DNA of 6,974 bases from Candidatus Dormiibacterota bacterium (GTDB lineage Bacteria > Chloroflexota > Dormibacteria > Dormibacterales > Dormibacteraceae): assembly GCA_003151665.1 (NCBI GenBank), contig PLYD01000224.1, positions 1 through 6,974 of the forward strand. The letters are read 5' to 3'. Of the stretch, positions 1-5,381 are shown piece after piece. Both the position numbers and the translations under genes were made by a program. Numbering within the stretch: the stretch's first letter is position 1; each line of letters opens with the position of its first letter. Under the pieces are notes generated by a model, which had not been told where the DNA came from, ran no database searches, and saw nothing but the letters and a program-made list of their open reading frames with translations.

Positions 1-220
1 CGGTGAACGTGCCGACCCCGACGACGTTCATGCCGTCGACCGCGTAGCGAACGATCTTCCACATCGCGCTCTTAGAGCGCGGCGGCTGGCTGCGATAGGT
101 GATCTCATCCGCATCAGGAGCGGCCTCTTTGACTGTCTTGAGAGCGGCCTTCACTGTCGGGCGAACGTTCGACGGAATTTTCTTCAGCTGTTCGGCCAGT
201 GAGACGTCGGCAGGCGACAC
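1..220 (-). CDS. DUF1801 domain protein (partial, N-terminal 73 residues)
   Basis: This reading frame was found by translating the reverse strand. It starts at GTG 220 and runs open off the left edge of the window, so only the N-terminal 73 residues are present. The visible protein begins MSPADVSLAEQLKKIP and contains the segments KTVKEAAPDADEITY and MWKIVRYAVDGMNVVGVG. The 'V..EAAPDA.E.I.Y' pattern and the following beta-rich stretch are what I associate with DUF1801 (YdhG-like) proteins. These are small cytosolic proteins of unknown biochemical role, some of them described as iron-chaperone-like. The start lies 10 nt after the stop of the CDGSH protein, so the two are probably co-transcribed. 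The ribosome binding site is weak (only GGG at 224-226), and the frame stays open upstream into the neighbouring gene, so the exact start is not certain. The family call comes from recognition of the sequence pattern, not from a search. Confidence 0.72.
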   Translation of the reverse strand, partial: MSPADVSLAEQLKKIPSNVRPTVKAALKTVKEAAPDADEITYRSQPPRSKSAMWKIVRYAVDGMNVVGVGTFT

Positions 221-230
221 GGACCCGATT

Positions 231-728
231 CTAGTTTCCGCGTGGATCGTCGGCCTTGCTGATCGGTTCGTCGAGGCGAGGCCTGACCGGGCTGAGGTGG
301 AGTCGATAAGGAATGCCCGGCGCGCGAAAACCCACTTTGATGTGCTGGTTGTCGCAGAACGGCTTGTGCTGCGACTCGCCGCACCGACACAAGGTTGCGC
401 GGGGTAAGAGCTCGATGGAACCGTCGTCGCGTTTGACCTCGACCTTGCCCTCAACCAGAAGCGGTCCGTTGCGCATCGGCGTGACGGTCGTCGAGCCTTC
501 ATGTTCCTCTTGGGGCTCGCCATCCAATCGGCGATAGAGCAAGGCGCCACTCGGACACAGGCGCACTACCTCGGCCACCTCATCCGCGGCCGCCATGTCC
601 GGGAGGACCCAAGGTCGCCGGTTGAGGTCGAAGGCGCCGGGAAGGCCCCGGAGGCACTCGGCAACATGGATGCAGAGATCGAGGTCGAAGCTCACCTCGA
701 TGTCTTTGCCTCGGTAGACCTTCCGCAT
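231..728 (-). CDS. Fer4_19-type ferredoxin plus CDGSH iron-sulfur domain protein
   Basis: A 165-residue cytosolic protein with two iron-sulfur modules. Residues about 3-68 match the divergent mono-cluster ferredoxin domain Fer4_19: YRGKDIEVSFD, then LCIHVAEC (Cys19, Cys25), GAFDLNRRPW and LCPSGAL (Cys58). Residues about 84-135 form a CDGSH module with the motif LCRCGESQHKPFCDNQH. Cys114, Cys116, Cys125 and His129 are the expected three-Cys/one-His ligands of a 2Fe-2S cluster. The usual CDGSH core reads CDNQH here, a conservative variant. The C-terminal ~25 residues are a charged, proline-rich tail. The role is probably electron transfer or cluster handling; the substrate is unknown. The reverse frame stays open far upstream across the TetR gene, but homology starts at MRKVYRGKDIEV, so ATG 728 is chosen; TTG 734 is an alternative. 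There is no Shine-Dalgarno. It is transcribed divergently from the TetR-ABC operon and is followed by a DUF1801 gene. Confidence 0.9.
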   Translation of the reverse strand: MRKVYRGKDIEVSFDLDLCIHVAECLRGLPGAFDLNRRPWVLPDMAAADEVAEVVRLCPSGALLYRRLDGEPQEEHEGSTTVTPMRNGPLLVEGKVEVKRDDGSIELLPRATLCRCGESQHKPFCDNQHIKVGFRAPGIPYRLHLSPVRPRLDEPISKADDPRGN

Positions 729-736
729 CTTCAAAC

Positions 737-742
737 ACGATA
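737..742 (-). promoter_or_regulatory. Candidate -10 box of the CDGSH gene
   Basis: On the reverse strand TATCGT (4 of 6 matches to TATAAT) ends 8 nt before the ATG at 728. No ribosome binding site is visible between them, so a leaderless or nearly leaderless transcript is possible. The -35 region is poor (TTCAGG, 16-nt spacer). The box overlaps the left arm of the inverted repeat at 738-753. This is inference from spacing only. Confidence 0.3.
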
Positions 743-753
743 CGGCTGTATCG
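738..753. promoter_or_regulatory. Perfect inverted repeat CGATAC-N4-GTATCG, candidate operator
   Basis: CGATAC, four bases (GGCT), then GTATCG form a perfect 6-bp-arm inverted repeat that ends 9 bp before the start of the CDGSH gene. It overlaps the candidate -10 of that gene, a position suited to a repressor site. It differs in sequence from the repeat at 787-799, so it may bind a different protein or be a second, weaker site. A short RNA hairpin is the alternative, but the stem has only six pairs and no U-tract follows in either direction. Confidence 0.45.
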
Positions 754-786
754 GCCCGCCTGAAGCCATCGAGCCCGGATAAGCAA

Positions 787-799
787 ACCGACCGTCGGT
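787..799. promoter_or_regulatory. Candidate TetR operator ACCGAC-C-GTCGGT
   Basis: A perfect inverted repeat with 6-bp arms around a single central base. Two further symmetrical pairs lie beyond one mismatch (784/802 and 785/801). It lies 17 bp before the GTG start of the TetR gene, immediately before the candidate -10 at 804-809, so a bound dimer would block that promoter. TetR family regulators commonly bind this kind of palindrome next to their own gene. Autorepression of the TetR-ABC operon is therefore the natural reading, and an effect on the divergent CDGSH unit is possible. The binding itself is inferred. Confidence 0.65.
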
Positions 800-803
800 C
801 TGT

Positions 804-809
804 TATTGT
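804..809 (+). promoter_or_regulatory. Candidate -10 box of the TetR-ABC operon, leaderless start
   Basis: TATTGT (4 of 6 matches to TATAAT) ends 6 nt before the GTG at 816. Transcription would begin at or within a base or two of the start codon, giving a leaderless mRNA, which agrees with the absence of any purine-rich ribosome binding site. The -35 position (about 781-786, AAGCAA) does not resemble TTGACA. The operator fills the spacer. Confidence 0.4.
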
Positions 810-815
810 TGAACC

Positions 816-1499
816 GTGGCCCGAACGGTCAACGCGACCCTGTACACAGTGCGGCGCGAGGCCTTCCTGGACGTGGCTCAACGGCTCATCCAGACCAAGG
901 GATTCGATGCGATGAGCATCCAGGACCTCCTCGACGAGCTGGATGCTTCCAAAGGCGCCTTCTACCACTACTTTGACTCCAAGCAGGCGTTGCTGGAGGC
1001 TGTGGTGGACCGCTTCGCGGACGCTGCACTCGCCACCCTCGCGCCGATCCTCGCTGATAAGGCGATGCCGGCGGCACGGAAGCTCGAGCGCATCTTCGGC
1101 GGCATCGCCAGCTTCAAGGCGCAGCAGAAGGAATTCGTGCTCGCGATCATCGAGGTCTGGAACTCCGACGGCAACGCGATCGTGCGAGAGAAGCTCCGCA
1201 GGCTGACCGTGAACCGCCTCGCCCCTCTTCTCTCTTTGGTCATCGATCAGGGCATCGCGGAAGGAACTTTCGCCGCCCAATCACCCGAGGAGACGGCGAT
1301 CGTGCTCACATCCTTGATGCAGGGCTTTCAGCAGCAGGCCACCGACCTGTTCGTTGCGCGGCAGGCCGGCACCATCGGTTTCGATGTCGTGCAGCGCTCT
1401 ATCGCTGCCAACACCGAGGCGTTCGAGCGGATCTTGGGGATTCCAAAAGGGTCGTTGACGCTCATCGACGAGCCGACCCTGCGTTTCTGGTTCGGATAA
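816..1499 (+). CDS. TetR/AcrR family transcriptional regulator of the ABC exporter operon
   Basis: A 227-residue repressor-type regulator. Residues about 14-60 form the N-terminal three-helix DNA-binding domain: EAFLDVAQRLIQTKGFDAMS, then the recognition helix region LLDELDASKGAFYHYFDSKQ, a textbook TetR signature. Residues about 70-227 form the helical ligand-binding and dimerisation domain, with no recognisable ligand specificity. The start is GTG 816, which gives the usual 13-residue lead into helix 1. No Shine-Dalgarno precedes it, and a -10-like box sits just upstream, so it is probably the leaderless first gene of the operon. The ATPase gene begins 13 nt after the stop and the permease overlaps that gene, so all three should be one transcript. 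The perfect palindrome at 787-799 is the likely autoregulatory site. In this arrangement such regulators normally sense a compound exported by the adjacent transporter; the compound cannot be told from sequence. Confidence 0.93.
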   Translation: MARTVNATLYTVRREAFLDVAQRLIQTKGFDAMSIQDLLDELDASKGAFYHYFDSKQALLEAVVDRFADAALATLAPILADKAMPAARKLERIFGGIASFKAQQKEFVLAIIEVWNSDGNAIVREKLRRLTVNRLAPLLSLVIDQGIAEGTFAAQSPEETAIVLTSLMQGFQQQATDLFVARQAGTIGFDVVQRSIAANTEAFERILGIPKGSLTLIDEPTLRFWFG

Positions 1500-1500
1500 G

Positions 1501-1506
1501 AGGAGG
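1501..1506 (+). promoter_or_regulatory. Strong ribosome binding site of the ABC ATPase gene
   Basis: AGGAGG lies 6 nt upstream of GTG 1513 and immediately after the TetR stop (1497-1499). It fixes GTG 1513 as the start and shows that this internal operon gene is translated by the Shine-Dalgarno route, unlike the first gene. Confidence 0.85.
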
Positions 1507-1512
1507 CATCCA

Positions 1513-2439
1513 GTGGCAGCGATCATCGACGTGCAGGGTCTGACCAAGAGCTACGGCAGCAAGCGCGGCATCACCGACGTCTCTTTCTCGGTCGATGAAG
1601 GCGAGGTGTTCGGCTTTCTCGGTCCCAATGGGGCCGGCAAGACGACAACGATCCGGACCATGATGGCGCTCATCCGGGCCGGCTCAGGCACCGCACGGAT
1701 CGCGGGACTCGACTGCTGGCAGCAATCGGTTGAGATCAAGAAGCTTGTCGGCTACATACCGGGCGAGCCGGCGCTCGACCCGAACCTGACCGGCGGACAG
1801 ATCCTCGAGTTCTTCGCGCACCTGCGTGGCGGCGTCGATCAGGCGTACCTCAAACAACTAATCGACCGCTTCGATCTCGACACCAGCCGCAAGTTCCGCC
1901 AATACTCCACCGGCAACAAGCGCAAGGTCGTCCTGATCCAGGCTTTCATGCACCGCCCGCGCCTGCTGATCCTCGACGAGCCCACGAGCGGTCTCGACCC
2001 GCTGAACCAAAAGGAATTCGATCGCATGGTCAAAGAGGTTCGCGACGAAGGTCGCACTGTCTTTCTGTCGTCGCACATCCTGAGCGAGGTGGAGAAGACC
2101 TGCACGAGGGTCGGCATCATCCGCGCCGGCAGCATTGTGCGCATCGGGGGCGTGGCCGAGGTCACCGCCATCAAGCGGTACGAGATGACGATCACATTCG
2201 CCGAGGCGGTTGCGGTTGACGCTTTCAAGGCTCTCGAAGGCGTGCTCGAGGTTGAGGCCACGAATCAAGGCCGCACGCTGCGCCTGGGGATGCAGGGGTC
2301 GGCGGATGCGGTGATCAAGGCCGCCGCCCGCTATCAGGTCATTTCGCTGACCAGCCACGAGCCCAGCCTGGAGGACATCTTCCTGCGCTACTACGCAGCG
2401 GACGCCGCACCCGAGGAGGCTGAGCATGTGGTGGCTTAG
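1513..2439 (+). CDS. ABC transporter ATP-binding protein (drug/polyketide exporter type)
   Basis: A 308-residue ATPase that powers the adjacent permease from the cytoplasmic face of the membrane. Residues 1-215 form the nucleotide-binding domain. The Walker A motif is GPNGAGKTT (37-45), Walker B is LLILDEPTSGLDP (151-163), and the H-loop is SSH (186-188). The Q-loop region reads GYIPGEPALDP (80-90), with no glutamine after the proline. The signature is YSTGNKRKV (131-139) in place of LSGGQ. Both variations are typical of the ABC-2 subfamily that pairs with ~530-residue 'exporter of polyketide antibiotics' permeases. Residues ~215-308 form the C-terminal extension usual in this group, including the 'SLEDIFLRY' element. 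It lies 13 nt after the TetR gene and overlaps the permease start by 14 nt, which implies translational coupling. The substrate is unknown; export of a hydrophobic drug-like compound or lipid is an inference. Confidence 0.94.
   Translation: MAAIIDVQGLTKSYGSKRGITDVSFSVDEGEVFGFLGPNGAGKTTTIRTMMALIRAGSGTARIAGLDCWQQSVEIKKLVGYIPGEPALDPNLTGGQILEFFAHLRGGVDQAYLKQLIDRFDLDTSRKFRQYSTGNKRKVVLIQAFMHRPRLLILDEPTSGLDPLNQKEFDRMVKEVRDEGRTVFLSSHILSEVEKTCTRVGIIRAGSIVRIGGVAEVTAIKRYEMTITFAEAVAVDAFKALEGVLEVEATNQGRTLRLGMQGSADAVIKAAARYQVISLTSHEPSLEDIFLRYYAADAAPEEAEHVVA
2413..2419 (+). promoter_or_regulatory. Ribosome binding site of the permease gene inside the ATPase gene
   Basis: GAGGAGG lies 6 nt before ATG 2426, within the last codons of the ATPase gene. 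It supports ATG 2426 as the permease start and coupled translation of the two subunits. Confidence 0.82.
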
Positions 2440-4069
2440 CAGCGTCTTCCTGAAAACCCTTCGAGACTACCGCATCGCGATCCTCGGGTGGGGCATCGGC
2501 ATGGGCCTTGTGGTGGTTTCGCCGATGGCGAGCGTGGCCGCGCTGCTCACTACCCAGCAAGCGCGCGAGCAGCTCATCAGCCTGGCCGCGCAGTTCGCGT
2601 GGAACGCCGACGTGGTCGCTGTCGACACCATCGGCGGGTACGCGACGTTCAAGATCGGCATCTTCATCTTCCTGATCGCGGTCTGGCCCTTGCTGGCCGG
2701 CAGCCGCATGCTGCGCGGCGAAGAGGACCGCGGTTCACTCGACGTGTTGCTCTCAGTCCCGCGCACCCGTACCCGCATAGCGATCGAGAAGCTGGCGGCG
2801 ATGTGGACGGCGCTGCTCGCGATGGGCATCATCATCGGCCTGCTTGCATTCGCCGGTGGCCAAAAGTTCGGCGGCGACTTCGGCCTTGGCGATGCCCTTC
2901 TCTTCGGCTTGAACCTCGCCCTGGTCTGCGCGGTCATCGGCGGGGTGGCGCTTCTGATCTCCCAGTTCACGCCCGAGCAAGGCCCCGCGGCCGGCTGGAC
3001 GGCCGGCCTGCTCCTCATTTTCATCGTCCTCGACATGATCCGCCGCGTCGTCCCCAACACCGAGTGGATCTCGCGCTTCTCCCCCATCTACTACTACAAC
3101 CTGAGCAAGCCCCTGATCCCCAGCTACGGGATCAATGTGGGCGCGATGCTCGTCCTGCTGGCCCTGGGACTGATCCTGGGCGGAGCGTCCGTGTGGCTGT
3201 TCGCCCACCGCGACGTCGGCGGGACGGTACCGCTGCCACGGTGGCTGCGGCTGCCCGAGCGCACGGGAAGCCGCGCGCTGCCGGTCAATGACTGGTCGCT
3301 GCGCTCGGTCTACGCGCGCAGCCTCGGGATGATCGCCATGCCGGCCGTGTGGTGGACCATTGGCATTGCCGCGTGGGCGGTGTGGATCGAGGTCGTCGTG
3401 CAGCAGATGGCGGCGAGGTTGACGAACCTGTTGTCCAGCTCACCCGCGATGGTCAACCTGCTCAAGAACCTGGGTGGTGGCGCAGGCATCAACGACACCT
3501 TTCTTAGCGCGTTGTTCGTCTTCCTGCCCCTCTTTTTGATGGCGTTCGTGGTCACCCAGGTCAATGGCTGGGCGGCGGACGAGCAGGACGGCCGGCTCGA
3601 GCTGGTGCTCGCTTCACCGCAGCCGCGCGTTCAAGTGCTGCTTGGTCGCTTCGCGGCCCTTGCCACGGCGACAATCCTCATCAGCTTGCTCACGCTGCTG
3701 GCGGCCGCCGTGACCGCCGCATCCACGGGGCTGCAGCTCGACATGGGAAATCTTGCTGCCGCGACGCTTGGCATGGTGCCGCTGGGTTTGCTGGTCGCGG
3801 GAATCGGCTACATGGCAGCCGGCTGGCTGCGAACTGCGGCGGACACCGGGATCCTGAGCTTCCTGCTCGCCGCCTGGTTCTTCATCAGCTTCATCGGGCC
3901 CGAGCTCAAATTGCCGGATGCGACCCTGCGCCTCTCAGCCTTCTATTACTACGGCACGCCCCTTCTGCACGGCCTCCAGCTGACGTCGGTGCTAGAAGTC
4001 GTCGCGGTTGCTGTGATCGCTTTGGGCATCGGCGCCGCGCGGTTTGCAAGGAAGGACATCGCAGTCTAA
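2426..4069 (+). CDS. ABC-2 type permease, two-halved 12-helix exporter subunit
   Basis: A 547-residue inner-membrane protein. Hydrophobic segments are visible at about residues 16-35, 74-92, 124-144, 156-179, 187-205, 238-261, 303-325, 358-378, 410-432, 443-465, 473-492 and 521-541, which is 12 helices in two sets of six. The halves share short motifs in equivalent places: EEDRGSLDVLLSVP (99-112) with DEQDGRLELVLASP (385-398), and FSPIYYY (218-224) with LSAFYYY (503-509). The gene therefore looks like an internal duplication, with one chain supplying the whole membrane domain. This length and layout are typical of the 'exporter of polyketide antibiotics' group (the TnrB3-like COG, as I recall it). 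It has a strong ribosome binding site, and its ATG lies inside the ATPase gene. Neither the substrate nor the direction of transport can be read from the sequence; export is expected from the family and the TetR context. Confidence 0.9.
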   Translation: MWWLSSVFLKTLRDYRIAILGWGIGMGLVVVSPMASVAALLTTQQAREQLISLAAQFAWNADVVAVDTIGGYATFKIGIFIFLIAVWPLLAGSRMLRGEEDRGSLDVLLSVPRTRTRIAIEKLAAMWTALLAMGIIIGLLAFAGGQKFGGDFGLGDALLFGLNLALVCAVIGGVALLISQFTPEQGPAAGWTAGLLLIFIVLDMIRRVVPNTEWISRFSPIYYYNLSKPLIPSYGINVGAMLVLLALGLILGGASVWLFAHRDVGGTVPLPRWLRLPERTGSRALPVNDWSLRSVYARSLGMIAMPAVWWTIGIAAWAVWIEVVVQQMAARLTNLLSSSPAMVNLLKNLGGGAGINDTFLSALFVFLPLFLMAFVVTQVNGWAADEQDGRLELVLASPQPRVQVLLGRFAALATATILISLLTLLAAAVTAASTGLQLDMGNLAAATLGMVPLGLLVAGIGYMAAGWLRTAADTGILSFLLAAWFFISFIGPELKLPDATLRLSAFYYYGTPLLHGLQLTSVLEVVAVAVIALGIGAARFARKDIAV

Positions 4070-4070
4070 G

Positions 4071-4088
4071 CGGCGGCTTCCGGCGCCG
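4071..4088 (+). other. Short GC hairpin after the exporter operon
   Basis: CGGCG (4071-4075) and CGCCG (4084-4088) can pair around an 8-nt loop directly after the permease stop. No run of T follows, so it is not a canonical intrinsic terminator, and at this GC content a 5-bp stem can arise by chance. It may stabilise the mRNA end or mean nothing. Confidence 0.25.
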
Positions 4089-4100
4089 TATCGACCGCGC

Positions 4101-4106
4101 TAACTT
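4101..4106 (+). promoter_or_regulatory. Candidate -10 box of the TOPRIM gene, leaderless start
   Basis: TAACTT (4 of 6 matches to TATAAT) ends 7 nt before ATG 4114. The hexamer TTCCGG at 4078-4083 lies 17 bp upstream, a weak -35 match. No ribosome binding site precedes the ATG. The spacing resembles that seen before the TetR gene at 816, which suggests independent, leaderless transcription of the TOPRIM gene. Confidence 0.35.
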
Positions 4107-4113
4107 GTTGTGC

Positions 4114-4734
4114 ATGGCCCAGGACGAGCGCGCCACGGCCAACGCCGATGTCGGGCGCACAAAGACGGATCACGCGTTCGTCCCTAACGCCGTGATCCTG
4201 GTTGAAGGGGTAAGCGACCAGCTCGCGCTGGAGGCGCTGGCTCGGCGCCGTCGGCGAAATCTCGAGGCCGAGGGCATTTCCATCGTGCCGATGGGAGGGG
4301 CGACGAACATCGGGCGATTCCTCGGTGTGTACGGCCCTCAAGGCTTCGACATGCGACTCGCCGGCCTTTGCGACGAAGGCGAGGAGGACGATTTCAAACG
4401 CGGACTCGAGCGCGTGGGCCTCGGTTCGAGCCTAACTCGCGCCGACATGGAGCGACTTGGTTTCTTTGCGTGCCAGGCGGACCTGGAGGAAGAGCTCATA
4501 CGCGCTCTCGGCGCCGCGGCGGTCGAACGCGTAATCGCATCTCAGGACGAGCTGGCGTCGTTCCGCTCGCTGCAAAACCAGCCCGCATGGCGAGGACGCA
4601 ACGTCGAGGAACAGCTCAGGCGCTTCTTCGGCAGCAAGGGCACCCGGAAGAGCAGGTTCGGGGCCCTGCTGGTCGAGGCCCTGGATCTCACCCAGGTGCC
4701 TCGACCGCTCGACCTCGTGCTCGCTCATCTGTAA
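4114..4734 (+). CDS. Stand-alone OLD-type TOPRIM domain protein
   Basis: A 206-residue protein with the TOPRIM metal-binding fold of OLD-family nucleases. VILVEGVSDQLALEAL (27-42) carries the catalytic-type glutamate Glu31. RLAGLCDEGEEDDF (81-94) is the acidic strand-end motif (Asp87 and following). FFACQADLEEELIRALG (117-133) matches the additional acidic motif, and SKGTRKSRFGALLVEAL (174-190) is the C-terminal helix. TOPRIM domains bind Mg2+ through such acidic residues and cut or join nucleic acid. OLD proteins normally carry an N-terminal ABC-type ATPase, which is absent here: only ~25 residues precede the TOPRIM core, and the genes beside it are an exporter and a cupin. Stand-alone forms of this size are known to me as uncharacterised proteins of GC-rich bacteria. 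The start is ATG 4114; TTG 4105 and TTG 4108 in frame are alternatives. It begins 44 nt after the permease and converges with the cupin gene. Activity on DNA is inferred from the family only. Confidence 0.82.
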   Translation: MAQDERATANADVGRTKTDHAFVPNAVILVEGVSDQLALEALARRRRRNLEAEGISIVPMGGATNIGRFLGVYGPQGFDMRLAGLCDEGEEDDFKRGLERVGLGSSLTRADMERLGFFACQADLEEELIRALGAAAVERVIASQDELASFRSLQNQPAWRGRNVEEQLRRFFGSKGTRKSRFGALLVEALDLTQVPRPLDLVLAHL

Positions 4735-4758
4735 AGAATCGCGCGAGCGTCCGGGCTA

Positions 4759-5277
4759 CTAGGGCTCGCCGAGGAGCTTCAGCCCATAACGCGCCTTGAG
4801 CTCCGGCACCCAATCCATGAAATGCGTCTCGTGGTATCGCGCAGAGATTGCCTCGTGCTCCGGTCCACCCGGCTTCCCCGCACCTGAAGCGAACAGCTCC
4901 GAGATCTCGACGAAATAGTTCTCGAAACCCGCGGCGCAAATCAGCTCCAGCAGGCGAGCCGGCTGATCGGTCGCGTTCCAGAATGTGTGCGGGACGCCGC
5001 AGGGTTTGTAGATATACGTCCCCGGCCCTGCCTCTGCGTACTCGTTGCCAATGCGCACTCCTACGCGGCCTTCCAGCACGTAGGAGAGCTCGTCTTCCAT
5101 CAAATGGGTGTGCGGCGGGACGAGTCGTCGCGCGTCGATCGGGTGCTCGACTATCGCGAAGCGCCCACCTGTCTGGTGGCCCCACACTTTGAAATCGACA
5201 CCCATCCCCTTGCCGAGCTGTATCGACTTCCCCTCTCCCGGACCAACCACCAGCAGCTGACTCTCTTGAACCTGCAT
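4759..5277 (-). CDS. Cupin domain protein
   Basis: A 172-residue protein with one cupin beta-barrel. Motif 1 is PPHTHLMEDELSYVLEG (54-70), giving His56, His58 and Glu63 as likely metal ligands. Motif 2 is GPGTYIYKPCGVPHTFWN (84-101), giving His97 as the fourth. The complete set of ligands suggests an active metal site, of the type used by quercetin dioxygenase-like and related cupins. The substrate cannot be predicted, and many such proteins only bind small molecules. The C-terminal ~55 residues are helical and continue beyond the barrel, with aromatic and charged residues (HETHFMDWVPELKARYG). The start is set at ATG 5277 because AGTAGGA lies 5 nt upstream; ATG 5292 and GTG 5307 are in frame but lack a ribosome binding site, and GTG 5307 lies almost on the -10 box. 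The gene diverges from a TetR gene that may control it and converges with the TOPRIM gene 24 nt away. Confidence 0.88.
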   Translation of the reverse strand: MQVQESQLLVVGPGEGKSIQLGKGMGVDFKVWGHQTGGRFAIVEHPIDARRLVPPHTHLMEDELSYVLEGRVGVRIGNEYAEAGPGTYIYKPCGVPHTFWNATDQPARLLELICAAGFENYFVEISELFASGAGKPGGPEHEAISARYHETHFMDWVPELKARYGLKLLGEP

Positions 5278-5282
5278 TTGAT

Positions 5283-5289
5283 TCCTACT
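5283..5289 (-). promoter_or_regulatory. Ribosome binding site of the cupin gene
   Basis: On the reverse strand AGTAGGA ends 5 nt before ATG 5277. It favours this codon over ATG 5292 and GTG 5307, neither of which has a purine-rich stretch before it. Confidence 0.6.
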
Positions 5290-5310
5290 CATGAATTCGC
5301 GCGTCACGCC

Positions 5311-5316
5311 TGTATA
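5311..5316 (-). promoter_or_regulatory. Candidate -10 box of the cupin gene
   Basis: On the reverse strand TATACA (4 of 6 matches to TATAAT) would place the transcription start near 5304, giving a leader of about 27 nt before ATG 5277 that includes its ribosome binding site. No clear -35 is visible. The box shares the palindromic core GTATAC with the forward -10 at 5313-5318. Confidence 0.4.
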
Positions 5317-5318
5317 CT
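5313..5318 (+). promoter_or_regulatory. Candidate -10 box of the second TetR gene
   Basis: TATACT matches the consensus at 5 of 6 positions. ATGAAT at 5291-5296, 16 bp upstream, is a weak -35. The transcription start would be near 5325, at the edge of the inverted repeat 5325-5335. This gives a leader long enough to include the ribosome binding site at 5366-5372. Confidence 0.45.
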
Positions 5319-5324
5319 GATCGC

Positions 5325-5335
5325 ACCGTAACGGT
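5325..5335. promoter_or_regulatory. Inverted repeat ACCGT-A-ACGGT, candidate TetR operator
   Basis: A perfect 5-bp-arm inverted repeat around one base, between the divergent cupin and TetR genes. It lies at the predicted start of TetR transcription and just upstream of the reverse -10, so one bound dimer could control both genes. The arms are short and the flanks do not extend the symmetry, so the call is tentative. Confidence 0.42.
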
Positions 5336-5365
5336 TGCCGGGCTGCATGTCAACAATCAAGTCAC

Positions 5366-5372
5366 ACAGGAG
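5366..5372 (+). promoter_or_regulatory. Ribosome binding site of the second TetR gene
   Basis: ACAGGAG lies 9 nt before ATC 5382. No ATG, GTG or TTG in the TetR frame follows within a normal distance, so this site points to initiation at the ATC codon or to a lost start codon. Confidence 0.5.
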
Positions 5373-5381
5373 TTCCCTGAA

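Noticed and set aside
729..1280. Upstream extension of the CDGSH reading frame to 349 residues
   Set aside because: This part is antisense to the clear TetR gene and has no homology to the CDGSH family. The frame stays open because of the high GC content. The domain begins at MRKVYRGK.
1858..2427. Long open reverse frame opposite the ABC ATPase gene (189 codons)
   Set aside because: It is a mirror of the ATPase coding sequence. It has no recognisable domain, and the opposite strand carries every ABC motif.
4114..4734. Gabija or OLD-type antiphage defence system
   Set aside because: GajA and OLD proteins need an ATPase domain fused to the TOPRIM domain, and Gabija also needs a UvrD-like helicase gene. 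Neither is present, and the neighbours are an exporter and a cupin.
4735..4768. Bidirectional terminator between the TOPRIM and cupin genes
   Set aside because: CGAGC and GCTCG could pair, but the stem is 5 bp with a 15-nt loop and has no U-tract on either side.
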